This document shows positions 21,255-31,330 of a DNA stretch of 42,559 nucleotides, piece by piece. Below the pieces are notes generated by a model, which was given only the letters and a program-made list of their open reading frames with translations, searched no databases and was not told the DNA's origin. A program made the translations under genes and the position numbers. Positions within the stretch are counted from its first letter, which is position 1. Each line of letters opens with the position of its first letter. The DNA comes from Thozetella sp. PMI_491. Its lineage: Eukaryota; Ascomycota; Sordariomycetes; Chaetosphaeriales; Chaetosphaeriaceae. The stretch spans positions 842,248 to 884,806 of the forward strand of contig MU270036.1 of the NCBI GenBank assembly GCA_021432635.1. Reading direction: 5' to 3'.

Positions 21255-22570
21255 ATGACGTCTCTTGGGCAAATCGAGAAAGATGAGCTCGTGTCAGAAA
21301 TACTAGAGCAGCTGTCTAAGACTCAGTATGCCTGCTCATCATTGACGGAGCTGAGCGGCGGGAGTGTCAACTTTATGTACCGAGGCACGTTGGCCGAGCC
21401 ACTTCTGCTCGAAGGGAGAGGAGGCACAACAAGAGAGGCAACCACGGTCATTGTGAAGCATTCGAAGCATTTCTTATATGTCGCCCGGAGCTTCCTCATT
21501 GAGGAATCTCGCTCGGTAGAGAGGCCCTCCTTACCCAGGTGTTCCCTCGAATGAGAGCTGACTTGCAGCATCCTGTCCAATACATAGCTGGTCGAAGAAC
21601 TGATGCTCAACGCCCTGGAGAAGTTCACGCCCGGAACCGCTGTGTCCGTCGAGATCCGGACGCCACGGCTATATCTACGCAACAGCGAAACAAATACTCA
21701 GCTGATAGAAGACTTTGCCGACACGATCGACCTTAAGTGGATCATCGCCGGACCCCTCGCAAACTCTATCTTGACCCGGCCAGTTGCGGCATCCATCGGC
21801 CGCGAGATAGGCGCTTGGCTGCGGTCCTTCTACATCTGGGCTGCCTTGCCAGAGCAGACAGATTTTCTCGCACAAGTGGCTGCGATCGAGCCAATGCGCA
21901 AGATGAAGTATGAGGTTACCTACGGCAGCTTCATCAAGATCCTGGAGGATTTCCCAGACCTCCTAGAGGGCCATCGGGAGGCACTGGATGCCGTTGTGGC
22001 ATCTACCAAGAAGGATTTTGAGCGGCCCATCACCGACAGTGATGGACAGCACTGGGGGCTCATACACGGGGATTGCTGGACCGGAAAGTTCGTATCCCCT
22101 TTCCTGAGGTGATGACACAGACCAAGCTCTAACAGCGCTCGTGAAACAGCGTCCTGGTGCCGAACGCACTCTGGCGGGATGCGCAAAGCCCCAGAAAGGT
22201 AGAGGAGCTCTTCATCATTGACTGGGAATACGCCCAGTTCGGCCACCGCGCGTACGACCTCGGAAACATGGTGGGCGACCTGTACGAGCGCAAGCACTTC
22301 CACGGGGCCGACGGTGCGATGTGGGCCATCGAGGGGCTCGTCGAGGGCTACGGCGGGCTGGACGACGAGCTCGCGTTCCGGACGGCCATCCACGCAGGCG
22401 TGCATCTGATTTATTGGTACCGTAGAGGGCCCACGCCGTTGGAGAGGGCACCGCGCGAGAAAATACTAGGTGCCATGACAGCCGGGCGTGACTTCATCCT
22501 CAAAGGGTGGGCGAGAGATCGGGAGTGGTTTGAGGCGAGCCCGCTCCGGCCGCTGTTTGCGAAGAAATAG
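21255..22570 (+). CDS. Aminoglycoside-phosphotransferase (APH) family protein (gene C)
   Basis: Three exons: 21255-21515, 21588-22087 and 22150-22570, giving 393 residues. Introns of 72 and 62 bp have GT..AG ends; the second has a CTCTAAC branch site. Splicing removes in-frame stops and creates GDCWTGN, completing the family's Brenner motif HGDxxxxN (H247, D249, N254), followed by the metal-binding IDWE (D278). A glycine-rich LSGGSVN near residue 33 and VIVK (K68) fit the nucleotide-binding lobe. Fungal members of this family are small-molecule kinase-like proteins (choline/ethanolamine or unknown substrates); the substrate cannot be told from sequence. Start chosen at 21255 (GCAATGAC); an in-frame ATG at 20943 would add 104 low-complexity basic residues and was judged 5' leader. 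Confidence 0.9.
21516..21587 (+). other. Intron 1 of gene C
   Basis: GTAGAG donor and ACATAG acceptor, 72 bp, a multiple of three but containing in-frame TGA and TAG stops. Removal joins EESRS to LVEELML. Confidence 0.85.
22088..22149 (+). other. Intron 2 of gene C
   Basis: GTTCGT donor, CTCTAAC branch site and AACAG acceptor, 62 bp. It splits the codon of the catalytic-loop asparagine (AA|C). Confidence 0.9.
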
Positions 22571-23095
22571 GCGTTGATAGAAACAGGCCCGGGATGGCTA
22601 CTGGTTATCTATCATATACAGCTTGGAGAGAAAATGCTGGTCAAAAGTAAGGCGAACTCTTTTGCGGACTTGGTGAGGCAACAGCCTGAGGCAAGGCTAG
22701 GTAATAAATGGGTACGCGTGTGCTGCAGGAAAATGCATCCCCTTTCGGCGTATTTCCAGCCGTAGCTCTCCGGGCGACAGGCGCGGCTCCGCTGCGATTG
22801 GAGGCACGTGCCCACTAAACGCGACACCCGGGGAAATGCTGACAAGCCGTTGGGCTTTGGCGTGCAGCGGCGCAGGTGGTGACATCATCACCTCATGCAA
22901 GACACGCAACACCCCGCCATTCTTAACCCGCCTTCGTTCTCTCTCGTCTTTGGCGTCATCCCTCCCTCAGCTCTTTTCTTCCCGACCGCCAGCTACAGCT
23001 TATCCGGATTTTTTCCCACTCTCATCGACTACCGTCTTTCCTCGAGAAATTTACAAGCCACAAACCTCCTTGTCCAATAAAAGAACGCCGCCAAA
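22571..23095 (+). promoter_or_regulatory. Intergenic region and pyrimidine-rich promoter of gene D
   Basis: The 3' half (~22920-23040) is a long CT-rich tract (CTTCGTTCTCTCTCGTC, CCCTCCCTCAGCTC), a feature of highly expressed filamentous-fungal genes just upstream of or around transcription starts. An inverted CCAAT box (ATTGG) lies near 22797. Pointed at gene D, which begins with an AAAATG context. Confidence 0.55.
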
Positions 23096-23494
23096 ATGCT
23101 GCAGAACGTTCTCCTGTCGACCTTCCTCTGCCAGCTCCTGGCTGCCTTCGCCTTCGCTGCGCCCGTTGCGGAGGACGCTATCTCGACCACCTTCCACCCG
23201 GCCGATTCATGGGGATGGGGCACCGGCGGAGGTGTCATCGGCTTCATCATCCTGATTCTTGACATAATCGTATTCAGTACGTCCCATCTATGGCTACTTT
23301 CACTCCTTGCCAAACCGCAATGCTGACTGCCCGCCCTCTCTCTAGTCGAGGTCCTCAAGTCTAACCGCCCGCCGTCCTCCAAGCTTCTGTGGTGCCTGGT
23401 TGTCTTCTTCTTCCCCCTGCTCGGCATGCTCATCTACTACCTGTTCTCGAACCGCAGCGCCCACAACAACCACTCGTACGAGGTTCTTCCGTGA
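23096..23494 (+). CDS. Small PLDc_N-type membrane protein with signal peptide (gene D)
   Basis: Two exons, 23096-23276 and 23346-23494, encode 109 residues; the 69-bp intron splits an isoleucine codon. Residues 1-22 form a signal peptide ending AFAAP. Two hydrophobic helices follow at about 44-64 (VIGFIILILDIIVFIEVL) and 74-95 (LLWCLVVFFFPLLGMLIYYL), separated by a short basic-polar loop KSNRPPSSK. The second helix with the pattern FFFPLLGMLIYYLF matches the PLDc_N family (the helical N-terminal part of cardiolipin synthase and related proteins), here without any catalytic HKD domain. The pyrimidine-rich promoter hints at strong expression. Role unknown; likely a secretory-pathway or plasma-membrane protein. 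Confidence 0.85.
23277..23345 (+). other. Intron of gene D
   Basis: GTACGT donor and CTCTAG acceptor after a pyrimidine run, 69 bp. Without it the reading stops after 76 residues and the second helix is lost. Confidence 0.9.
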
Positions 23495-23807
23495 AGGAGA
23501 GCAAGGGTTAGATGCGACAATGGCGAGCACTCGGACATGGCCTGACATGGTCGGGCATAGCTCCCGCCATATTTCTACCTGAATGACAGAGCGGGATGGA
23601 CCTTGAGCCATGTGATAGAGAGGCATCAACGAGCTGCCATGTGCGGGGATGGCACGCTAGGCCGATAGGGTTCGAGGGCATGGTTGCATATTTAGGTAGC
23701 TTTGCTGACGGGCTACACTGCGGCGCAACTAGGTAGCTTGGAATTTGACCTAATATTACGTCTATGCGAGCCCACGCCTAGGATGTCGGTCGTGAGAACG
23801 GACCTGT
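23495..23807. other. Convergent 3' intergenic region of genes D and E
   Basis: 313 bp between two facing stop codons. It must hold both 3' untranslated regions. No gene or repeat seen. Confidence 0.6.
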
Positions 23808-25721
23808 CTATACCACAGGATCCTTCGTATCGGCTGCGGGGAGGAGTCCCTCCTTCTCCGCAGTAGAGGTCGGCTCGGGCACAGCGACCGAGTACCTAAA
23901 CCTTTTGGTAAACGGCACCAGTCCGGCCAAAATTAGCGTCTGCAGGAGACAAAAGCAGGCGTGCGTGACCAGCCATGCAAAGGCGCCAAACCAAAGCCGG
24001 CCAGGCTTCGCAGTTCCACCTAGCCGGATGTAGTCAAACTCCAGCTGCTGAGGCTTGGCGCCTGGGTGCCGAACCTGGTCGTCCTGCGGCCAAAAGTTCG
24101 CGATCTCGACTCGCTGGCGAAGGAGGCTGAAGTAGGCGGCCGCCGTCTCGGTAAGGATCATCTCCATCAGCGGTGCTAAACGGTAGTGGAGACGCGGCTC
24201 GAATCCGACGTCGCGGAAGGCCCTAGCGATGGCCCCGCCCGCAACCTGCCCTTCCTGCGAGAGCAGCTCGTGGATGGCTCGCGCAGCCGGCAGGCTCAGG
24301 AGTGGCGAGAGGCACTTGGCGTCATTGAGCTTGGTCTTGGGGATGAGCTCGAACCCGCCGTCGGGTTTCCCCTTCACATCGGAGTGAGTCGCGTAGATTG
24401 CGGACATCAAGTGGGTGATCCAAAAGAGCTTGTGGTACTCGACCGGGGGCCTGTACGCACACTCAGCTACTAGGGCGAGTGGTATGCGGCGGGTCCAGTT
24501 TGGTATGATGATTAGTTGCGTGGGCACGTGGATGGCGCCGGGAATCTTGGTGACCTTGCCTGCTACCGTCTTGGTCATGCCACCACCCCATTCAACCAGG
24601 CGAAAATCCGTTACAATCTGGATGCCGGTCGGGTCGCGCGTGATGTCGTATGTTTTACTATCCTCATCCTCGTTGTAATGGGTCATGATCATGCGCTTGC
24701 GGTCCCAACCCTGTCCCTCCTGCTCTTTGTGATAGTGGACGTTGTACAGATATGAAATATCTCGGCACTGAACCGTCGCGTTGGTGGCATAGGTATCACC
24801 CGACAGGGCCAAGAAGGTGAGGTTCCGCGGGAGCCCGGGCAACCCATCGCCGAGGAACCGCTGGTACGAAGACAGATTGAGTCCGATGCCCTCAGTGAGC
24901 AAAGTCGCGTAACTAGCATCCCCTAGGCGGACGCCCGACCGCTGAGGGCCCGTGACGTTGGCAAACAGGGGCGAACGACGGCCAAGGCTCTCGCTCACGT
25001 GGCTCGCGGCGCTTTGGTACATGAAGGCCTCCAGCTCCGGGAGGCTTTCTCGTCCGAGATACCAGGCCGTAGTCTGCATCATTCCGGGTATCTCCAAAGT
25101 GTCATTGGGGTACAGATCGTGGTAGCTCAGGAACGGGTTTGCAGGCTGCATGGCCTCGTGCTTGCGCATATCTGTGCCCTGAGCGGTGCTGAAGTTGGTG
25201 ATGGGACCACTAGAGAGATACGTTTCGTTGAGCGCCTCTAAAGGGAACGAAAGCCCGGCTTTGACCCGAGTGCGCTGCGTCCGGGCACGGGTGAGCTCGA
25301 AGATGCATGCCACGGTTGCCGGCAACACAAAAAGAGCCACCACGGCACTTCGCATGTAAAAGCTGCGCTGGTCTCGCCCGCGCGTCCTGGGCCGGACCAG
25401 CTGCCCGAGCTGTTTCCCCTGCGCTGCCGCAGCGGCGTCCTCTTGCCGGAGATACCGTTCGTGATTCGGAAATGCGAGAGCGGCAAGGACGCCTGCGACC
25501 ACCGCTACCCTGAGCATGCAGTAATCCCACAAGTCTGGTGGGAGGCCGAAGCGCTGGGTTCGGCATGCCGGACAAGGCCCGACGTTGTCGTAGGTTAGCT
25601 GTGTCGTTGCCAAGACCAGTACCGCCCTCGTCAAGACGGCTAAGAAGGCCGCGGTGATGAGGTCGAGGGCCAGCGTAGGCCAGAGCCCCAGCCGCATAGA
25701 CGGCCATGCAACACGGAACAT
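23808..25721 (-). CDS. Four-helix membrane protein with large glycosylated loop, unknown family (gene E)
   Basis: A single open frame of 637 residues from the ATG at 25721 (context GCAATGTT). The frame is open 37 codons further upstream but has no ATG there, so a 5' exon is possible. Hydrophobic helices lie at about 14-42, 67-85, 122-143 and 577-604. Between the third and fourth helices lies a ~430-residue loop containing eight N-glycosylation sequons (NET, NFS, NDT, NVT, NLS, NLT, NAT, NWT), and no sequon was noticed elsewhere, so this loop is probably extracellular or lumenal. A CPAC motif follows helix 1. The architecture resembles the many unclassified fungal integral membrane proteins; I recognise no enzyme or transporter signature. 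Confidence 0.8.
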   Translation of the reverse strand: MFRVAWPSMRLGLWPTLALDLITAAFLAVLTRAVLVLATTQLTYDNVGPCPACRTQRFGLPPDLWDYCMLRVAVVAGVLAALAFPNHERYLRQEDAAAAAQGKQLGQLVRPRTRGRDQRSFYMRSAVVALFVLPATVACIFELTRARTQRTRVKAGLSFPLEALNETYLSSGPITNFSTAQGTDMRKHEAMQPANPFLSYHDLYPNDTLEIPGMMQTTAWYLGRESLPELEAFMYQSAASHVSESLGRRSPLFANVTGPQRSGVRLGDASYATLLTEGIGLNLSSYQRFLGDGLPGLPRNLTFLALSGDTYATNATVQCRDISYLYNVHYHKEQEGQGWDRKRMIMTHYNEDEDSKTYDITRDPTGIQIVTDFRLVEWGGGMTKTVAGKVTKIPGAIHVPTQLIIIPNWTRRIPLALVAECAYRPPVEYHKLFWITHLMSAIYATHSDVKGKPDGGFELIPKTKLNDAKCLSPLLSLPAARAIHELLSQEGQVAGGAIARAFRDVGFEPRLHYRLAPLMEMILTETAAAYFSLLRQRVEIANFWPQDDQVRHPGAKPQQLEFDYIRLGGTAKPGRLWFGAFAWLVTHACFCLLQTLILAGLVPFTKRFRYSVAVPEPTSTAEKEGLLPAADTKDPVV

Positions 25722-26151
25722 TGCGAACCTCGCCCCGGCCGCTGTGTCTTTGGTGCTTCTGTAGGTCTGAGAATGGGAAATTTTCGTAGCAATCTCGGGT
25801 GTGGGACAACCACCATTTTGTTTCTCTGCCAAGGTTTTGCGGCCGCCACCAATATGGAGGCCTGGACCCCTGCTCCATCCCCTGTTACGAAGTAGGCCTA
25901 GTGGTCAAGCTACCACCGGTCACTAGTAGGCACCCCCTGCGGTGTGGGTTATTGTCGTTAGCACATCGCCGTGGACGGACTGGACAGATAGTACAGATAT
26001 GTCAATCATTTTGGACCATATATCTTGTCTTGTCAGCTGCAGGTTTCAGGGATATGGGCTTAATATTGGACCGGCGAGCTATGCGAGCCTTAGCGGTGCT
26101 AGAGAGCTAGTCTCGAGCCCCTAGTAAGCGTGGTTCAGGGCCACGCGGCCC
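25722..26151. other. Intergenic region upstream of gene E
   Basis: 430 bp holding the promoter of gene E and the 3' region of gene F, both on the minus strand. The first ~110 bp remain open in gene E's frame. Nothing else identified. Confidence 0.5.
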
Positions 26152-26625
26152 TTAAGCAGTGGGGCCTTCGACTACGGAATCCCATCGCATATTAATCTTG
26201 TGCTCATGCGTATCCATGATGCGGAACCCGAGGCGCAGATATAACGCCTTTGCTCTCTCGTTGGATGTAAGAACCTCGAGGAGGAGCGGCATGCTTGCGT
26301 CTCGCGCCTCCTCCTGCAAGCCTTTCAGGATACTCGCGCCTACACCCTGGCCCTGCTGGCGACGACTCAACTCGATGCGCTCCAGAAATATTTCGGAGGC
26401 GCGACGCTCGACGACCAACATCCCACTTTGCACCCCGTCGACCACGACAATCTGTGTCTTGAGAGGGTCCCAGCTGCGGTCAAACATGTCGACCTGGTCG
26501 GCCTCCTGCCATCCCCAGATCTGATAGACCACGTCGTACATGGCGTCTTTGTGGACGGAATAACAGAAGTCCTTGTCGTCGTCAGTCGCACGGCGGAGGA
26601 CCGTATGGATCTGTACCCCCGCCAT
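26152..26625 (-). CDS. GNAT-family N-acetyltransferase (gene F)
   Basis: An intronless frame of 157 residues, the usual size for a single-domain GNAT. Motif A for acetyl-CoA pyrophosphate binding is RRQQGQGVG (residues 88-96, pattern R/Q-x-x-G-x-G), preceded by the strand IFLERIEL. Motif B is SNERAKALYLRLGF (residues 121-134) with the conserved N...A..LY...GF. The sequence starts with HTVLRRATDDD, a typical first strand and helix. It should transfer acetyl from acetyl-CoA to a primary amine; the substrate is unknown. The start at 26625 has no in-frame alternative upstream nearby. Confidence 0.92.
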   Translation of the reverse strand: MAGVQIHTVLRRATDDDKDFCYSVHKDAMYDVVYQIWGWQEADQVDMFDRSWDPLKTQIVVVDGVQSGMLVVERRASEIFLERIELSRRQQGQGVGASILKGLQEEARDASMPLLLEVLTSNERAKALYLRLGFRIMDTHEHKINMRWDSVVEGPTA

Positions 26626-27188
26626 TTCGTTCAGGAAGTGGGCAAGGCAGTCGACGCGTTGTTGATAGAGAATTAGTAACGCCTGCTAAAGCCAAGTAAT
26701 AGACAACTCCCAATGATGTGATTAAATAGCCGGATTCTGTCAGTATAACAGCTTGAGTCGACGTCGGAGAGTATGACGATTTCGATGGTGACTCACGGAC
26801 TGTCATCGCCACGGTTTCGGAGGAGGATCAATTAGGTAGGTGGGCCGGTAGGTTAGCTCGGGCACGGCGAAAATCTAGCCGGCTTATGCGCGTATTCGGT
26901 GCATCTCTGCTGTGATAGCGGCAAGCTATGGCTCATGACTTGTTATAATACCTTACTAGGTTAGTAGGTACTGTACGTAGATAGGGAACATAAATGGACG
27001 GCTAGTAAGCGTAAGATTGTAGGTCTCAGATCTAGCCTCTGTGCGCAGATTCATATTATATTAAGCTGACAGAACCGACGCTACTTTGGCTTTGTATGCC
27101 CCCTAGCTTCTACCGCAATGCATCTTGCAATATGACGGCCCAGAAATCGAAGAGCTTTAGAAACTGGGCCCTCTGAAAACCTACACAA
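26626..27188. other. Intergenic region between genes F and G
   Basis: 563 bp containing the promoter of gene F and the 3' region of gene G. No gene, repeat or RNA signature recognised. Confidence 0.5.
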
Positions 27189-28203
27189 TTACAAGGTCCC
27201 TACGCAGCAGTAGCTATCGGACCAGAGGCCAGAGCAATCCGGCTTTGCTCCGGGGTTCCAGTCCAGCAGCTGCGTCACCGTGATCCTGTACCTGGCCGCG
27301 ATGTCTTCGCACGTGTCTCCTTTCTGCACCAAGTAGAACGACTTGCACTGCTCTGTCATCCCCGACTGGATTGGGGCCGGCGTGTTCACACCGTTGCCGA
27401 CCTTGGTCCGCGTCGGCGGCCGGCCGAGGACATTCACGCAAACGTACGCGTCGGCCCAGAGCGTCGGGCAGGACGCCCCGCCGACCCCGGGATTCCACGA
27501 GATAAAGTCCTGGAGCGAGATGCCGTGAGAGGTGGCAATGCCACCACAGGTATCGCCCTTCTTGGTCAGGTAGAACGCTGAGCAGCTTTCGGTCATACCG
27601 TCCTGGAAGGGAACCGGCGTATTTACGCCATTCGACGGCCTGGTGGAGCTGGGCGACGGTCGGGGAAGCGTGACGACAGAGGTAACTACCGAGGGCACAG
27701 CCGTGGTGGTCAAGAAGCTAGTGAGAGTGACGCTTATCGTCTTCGTCGTCGGAGTTGCCGATACGATGGTGGTGGAACCGGAGAGAGTGACGCTCACAGT
27801 AGTCGTGACTGCAGTAGGAACCACCGTAGACGTCTTGGTCGATGGCCTGGCTTTAGGGGTCGTAGCAACGGCGAGGCAGAACGACGTCTGGTTGGAGAGC
27901 TTGTCACAGTTCCCTCCTATGAGGGAGGGATTCTAGTTCCGGATTGGTTAACAGAGCATGAGGGAGCTCTCGCGCGCTTCGGCTTACCCATATGAAGAAG
28001 TCGACCAATGCAACCCCGTAGATCCTTTCCACATCGCTACAACTAAGCGAGCCATCACTGTCGAGCCACCACGTGCACGACTTTGTCGTGTTCAAGTCGT
28101 AGGGGTACTTTGGAATAGCGTTGTTGGCATCACGAGGGAGCTTCCCGGCCGCAGCGCCGACAGTCGCGAGCGAGAGCAGCAAAGCCCCGGTGCGGAAACG
28201 CAT
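27189..28203 (-). CDS. Secreted protein with three LysM domains (gene G)
   Basis: Two exons, 28203-27988 and 27932-27189, encode 319 residues; the 55-bp intron begins GTAAGC and ends CTAG. Splicing joins FFIW to NPSLIGGNC, restoring the WNP core of the first LysM domain (about 33-92), itself somewhat divergent. Residues 1-20 (MRFRTGALLLSLATVGAAAG) form a signal peptide. A Thr/Val/Ser-rich linker (~95-172) precedes LysM 2 (188-240) and LysM 3 (266-319), each with KGDTC, WNPG and a paired Cys pattern and each introduced by NGVNTP. LysM domains bind chitin oligomers; secreted fungal proteins of this layout either act as plant-infection effectors that hide chitin or protect hyphae. No catalytic domain is present. 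The gene may be expressed in host contact, but the sequence does not show this. Confidence 0.93.
27933..27987 (-). other. Intron of gene G
   Basis: GTAAGC donor and GAACTAG acceptor, 55 bp. It falls exactly between the W and N of the conserved WNP of LysM 1. A second possible acceptor (CATAG, about 14 bases further) would lose the NPSLI residues. Confidence 0.85.
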
Positions 28204-28951
28204 GATACTTGGCAATGTTTCTACGCCAGTTCTGAGGTCGAGGATGTAGGAAGCCCTCAGCACCTAGCTAGGAGCATGTAGAGGACAACAGCTCCCCTCG
28301 CGGTTCTTTTTGAAAGGCCGGGCGGCACTCACGGGACAGTTCATCCCCAATATCCGACCTGCATGGAAAGTAAGCATGCAATCAAACAGATATCAACAAG
28401 CCAATGGCTGTGCATCATAAGCCGTGTTAGTTGTGCGGGATGCATGATGTGGTATATTGCCTGATTGGACGGGGCTAAATATCAGGACCCTTGGAATTTG
28501 GCTGCCGCAACCGCGCACAACAGGCTCGCCTAGGTCTTAGAAGACAGCCTAAGACTATTGAGCCTTAGAATCGTTGCCCTAAAATTATTTTGCTAAATGT
28601 CACAACAGGAGTCTTGCATGTTCATGTTACTCCACGCGCTGCCTCGCTTGCAAGTCCAACACACGCTGGCAGGCTAAGCGAAACTTGCTTGCTAGACATT
28701 TGTTAAGGCCAATCAAGACATTTCAGGACATTTCAGGACCCTGCATATAATTAATCGTTCAGAGTGATGCATCTCATGTCGCTAAATACATGGGCCTGGC
28801 TAAGTCGCTTGCGTGAATGTAGATGCCAGGTTGGAAGTGAATAGATGCACATTATATTCGAGATACAAACATAAAAGCTCGGCTAGGAGTAAATTGATGT
28901 ATTTATTTCTCCTGTAACTCCTCTACCTCAAAGAAATGCTGGCCAAGTCAC
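28204..28951. other. Intergenic region between genes G and H
   Basis: 748 bp, ordinary composition, no supported gene. It includes the promoter of the LysM gene and the 3' region of kinase-like gene H. A small direct repeat ACATTTCAGG occurs twice near 28717-28738. Confidence 0.5.
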
Positions 28952-31330
28952 TCAAGGCCTTTCCACCTCAGCTGCCGCAGATATACCCCAGCTCTGCTCC
29001 GTGCTGTAGATCACGGTTGTATCTCCGAAAAGCTTCTCCGGCCACTCAGCCACTGACCATAGTTAGACTAATTGAACTTGAGAAAGAATAACTACCGAGA
29101 AGAACTCACATCTTCGATCTTATCAGCCGGCAGTGGGGAGAGCTGTGGCGGCCCACCGAAAAAGCGAGCAGCCCAGGCCTTGGTATCGTCATCGGTCTCG
29201 CCCCAAGGAGTACCATGGAGGCCTCTGTGAATCACGGCCGCGATCTCCTGGAGTGATGGCCGGTCGTCGGGCTTCTCCATCATACAGCGCACGGCGAGAT
29301 GAAGGAGATTAGGGTCAACCCAGTCAAATATAGTTTCATCGCTGAGATAATTGCCGTAGCTCCACTTGTATTCCGTTTCCCCTGAGTCCATGTCGACTTC
29401 GGCAGATACTACTTGCGGATCTATGGGGCCGCGAGGAGGATAGCAGCCTGTGATGAGACACCACAGCATCTGAAATGAGGCAAGGTTACCAGCCGCCAAT
29501 GACACATTCGGACAAAAAAATGACGTACGAGGCCAAGATGATAAACGTTTGACCGCCAGCTAAAATTGCCCGCCACCTCGCAGGCTTGGAAGTGAGGGAG
29601 AGTTTTGACATAGTCCCACTCCTCGGTAAATTGCTCCTGAGAGAAGTTAGAATAGAAGGAACAAGTTCGAGATATTTCGACCAGCTCATAATCGGAGCAA
29701 AACTCACAGGCAGGAAGAAGTCCGATTTTCCTCGCTGTCGGTGGCACCAGAAACTCAGCCTATACGGTTACAATTAGGAGTGTTTCCTATTTTTTTTGCA
29801 TCCGTTCCGCCCGTTTTCTCACCTTTTCTTGACATCAAGCTTCATGTCCTTTAACTCGTTCATCAGACCCAAGTCCCCAATCTATATTGTTGCCGCATCG
29901 TTAGTGATACTCTGCCAGCTTCCAGTGTACGACTACCTGATAGGAACGACAGTACTTTGATAACAGGGATGACATGAGTTGAGTCGGTACCACCGATGAA
30001 GACTAAAACAGGTCGTTAGCACGATAATGGCCAATAAGGCTGGCATAGGGGGGCGGGGGAGGCACTTACCATTTGTTGGGTCTATGTCAAAGTGCACAAG
30101 ATCATCGCTTTCGTTCAAGTTTATGCCCGGTTCGCGCACGGTTTCATTCCAGAAAAGTGTCTCCGACTCTTCGAAGCCGTCTTGGATGGAAGGAGGATGG
30201 GCCATAGCCACGATACCCTTGAATACTAGAATTTATTAGAACCCCTAAGCGAAAGATGGGGGGCGGGGGCGTATACTTACAACATTCGGTCATGTGCCAG
30301 AGCTGCTTACCGGTGAACGTGTCACCCGACTTGTTCATCTTTCCGAGCCATCGCCGGAGGTCTCCTCGCTCCAGGTATTCAAGGACCATAACCCCCTCTA
30401 GACCCACAATATCGCTCCATTTTGGTTGCCCGGGGTCACCGATACGCAGCCGCTTCGGTGCCTTTCCTTTAGGATCTTCATGCGCCTCCCGCTTGTGTCC
30501 CTTAGGATATGGACCTGCCACTGCTGGCGGTGAAGGTCGTAACCTTGGCAAACCAGCCCACTGTCCACTCGGCAAAGGAGTCCTTCCGGTTGGGGTTGGA
30601 GTGCGCCGTCCACTTGGCAATGGAGTCCGTCCGGTTGGGGTAGGAGTCCGTCGCTGGGAAGGGAGGGGAGTTCGTGCACTCGGCAATGGGTTAATCTGGC
30701 CCGGTAATGTCGCCCGGGCTGTAGTGCCCTCCCCCATCGGCGAGGGGCTGCGCTTGGGTTCCTTCTTTGTATCGTGCCTCTTAAGATCAATCATCTGGAC
30801 AATGTGCGTTGTGTTCTTCAGCTTCCGTAAATCCACAGCAGAGATTAGTATACTTGATGGACTCTTGCGACAAGGGGGGGCAATGCAGATGTGCTAGGGA
30901 TCACCTCGTGCCACTTCTTTTCGGTTTCAAGACCCCCGCGGCTGATTTCGAGCGCACACTTGACTACAACCTGCTGGGTTCTCTCCCCTTCCTGTGTCTT
31001 AAGATCGAATAGAGCAGCGAGGCCAAACCCGCCGGCACCCAACACTCTGTTGAAGGTGACATCGTACGGCTGGAGGTCCTTGACTAGCCTTTTAGCTCTT
31101 TCCCTGTCCCTGGGTAGAATATCGGCTGCCCTGGTCGGCCCTCCTTCTCCCTGGAACTCCTCGTTCGCTTCGCCTCGTTCGGATAGATTAACTGTTGGCA
31201 GCTCAGCTGGATACCTGGAAACAAGCCCTCCCCACCCCCCCTGAGTCGGAATTGGCGTGTTGTTATAGAAAGCCGATCGGTCTGCCTCGTTCCATAGGTG
31301 AATGTTTCCTCGACGAAAGAATCTCATCAT
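28952..31330 (-). CDS. Kinase-like protein with nine exons (gene H)
   Basis: Exons: 31330-30905, 30821-30281, 30225-30070, 30002-29956, 29881-29823, 29759-29708, 29636-29529, 29469-29110, 29044-28952; 613 residues. The kinase fold is visible as a glycine loop LGAGGFG (97-103), VVVK (K124), a catalytic loop HFDIDPTN (H367, D369, N374, where HRDxKPxN is usual), DLG in place of DFG (D393) and PEQF in the activation segment (427-430). These residues are compatible with activity. A proline-rich insert with 15-residue tandem repeats lies between the N-lobe and the hinge. All eight intron phases (0,1,1,0,2,0,0,0) match its paralogue gene I. The start (ATG at 31330) may be too short, since the paralogue has about 20 more N-terminal residues. 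The last exon uses an acceptor at 29045; a nearer acceptor (29053) would give a shorter tail. Confidence 0.82.
30565..30654 (-). repeat. 45-bp tandem repeat coding a Pro/Thr-rich insert in gene H
   Basis: Two adjacent 45-bp units (30565-30609 and 30610-30654) differ at a few positions and encode RTPLPSGRRTPTPTG-like 15-mers; a degenerate third unit follows toward 30690. The repeat is in frame and lies in the kinase insert. It is absent from gene I. Confidence 0.85.

Noticed and set aside
22836..23255. 139-codon frame over the promoter of gene D
   Set aside because: It reads through a CT-rich tract giving Ser/Pro/Leu-rich low complexity and overlaps the supported gene D in another frame.
25722..25832. 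Start of gene E at a TTG (25832)
   Set aside because: Not an ATG; first in-frame ATG is 25721. An upstream coding exon cannot be excluded.
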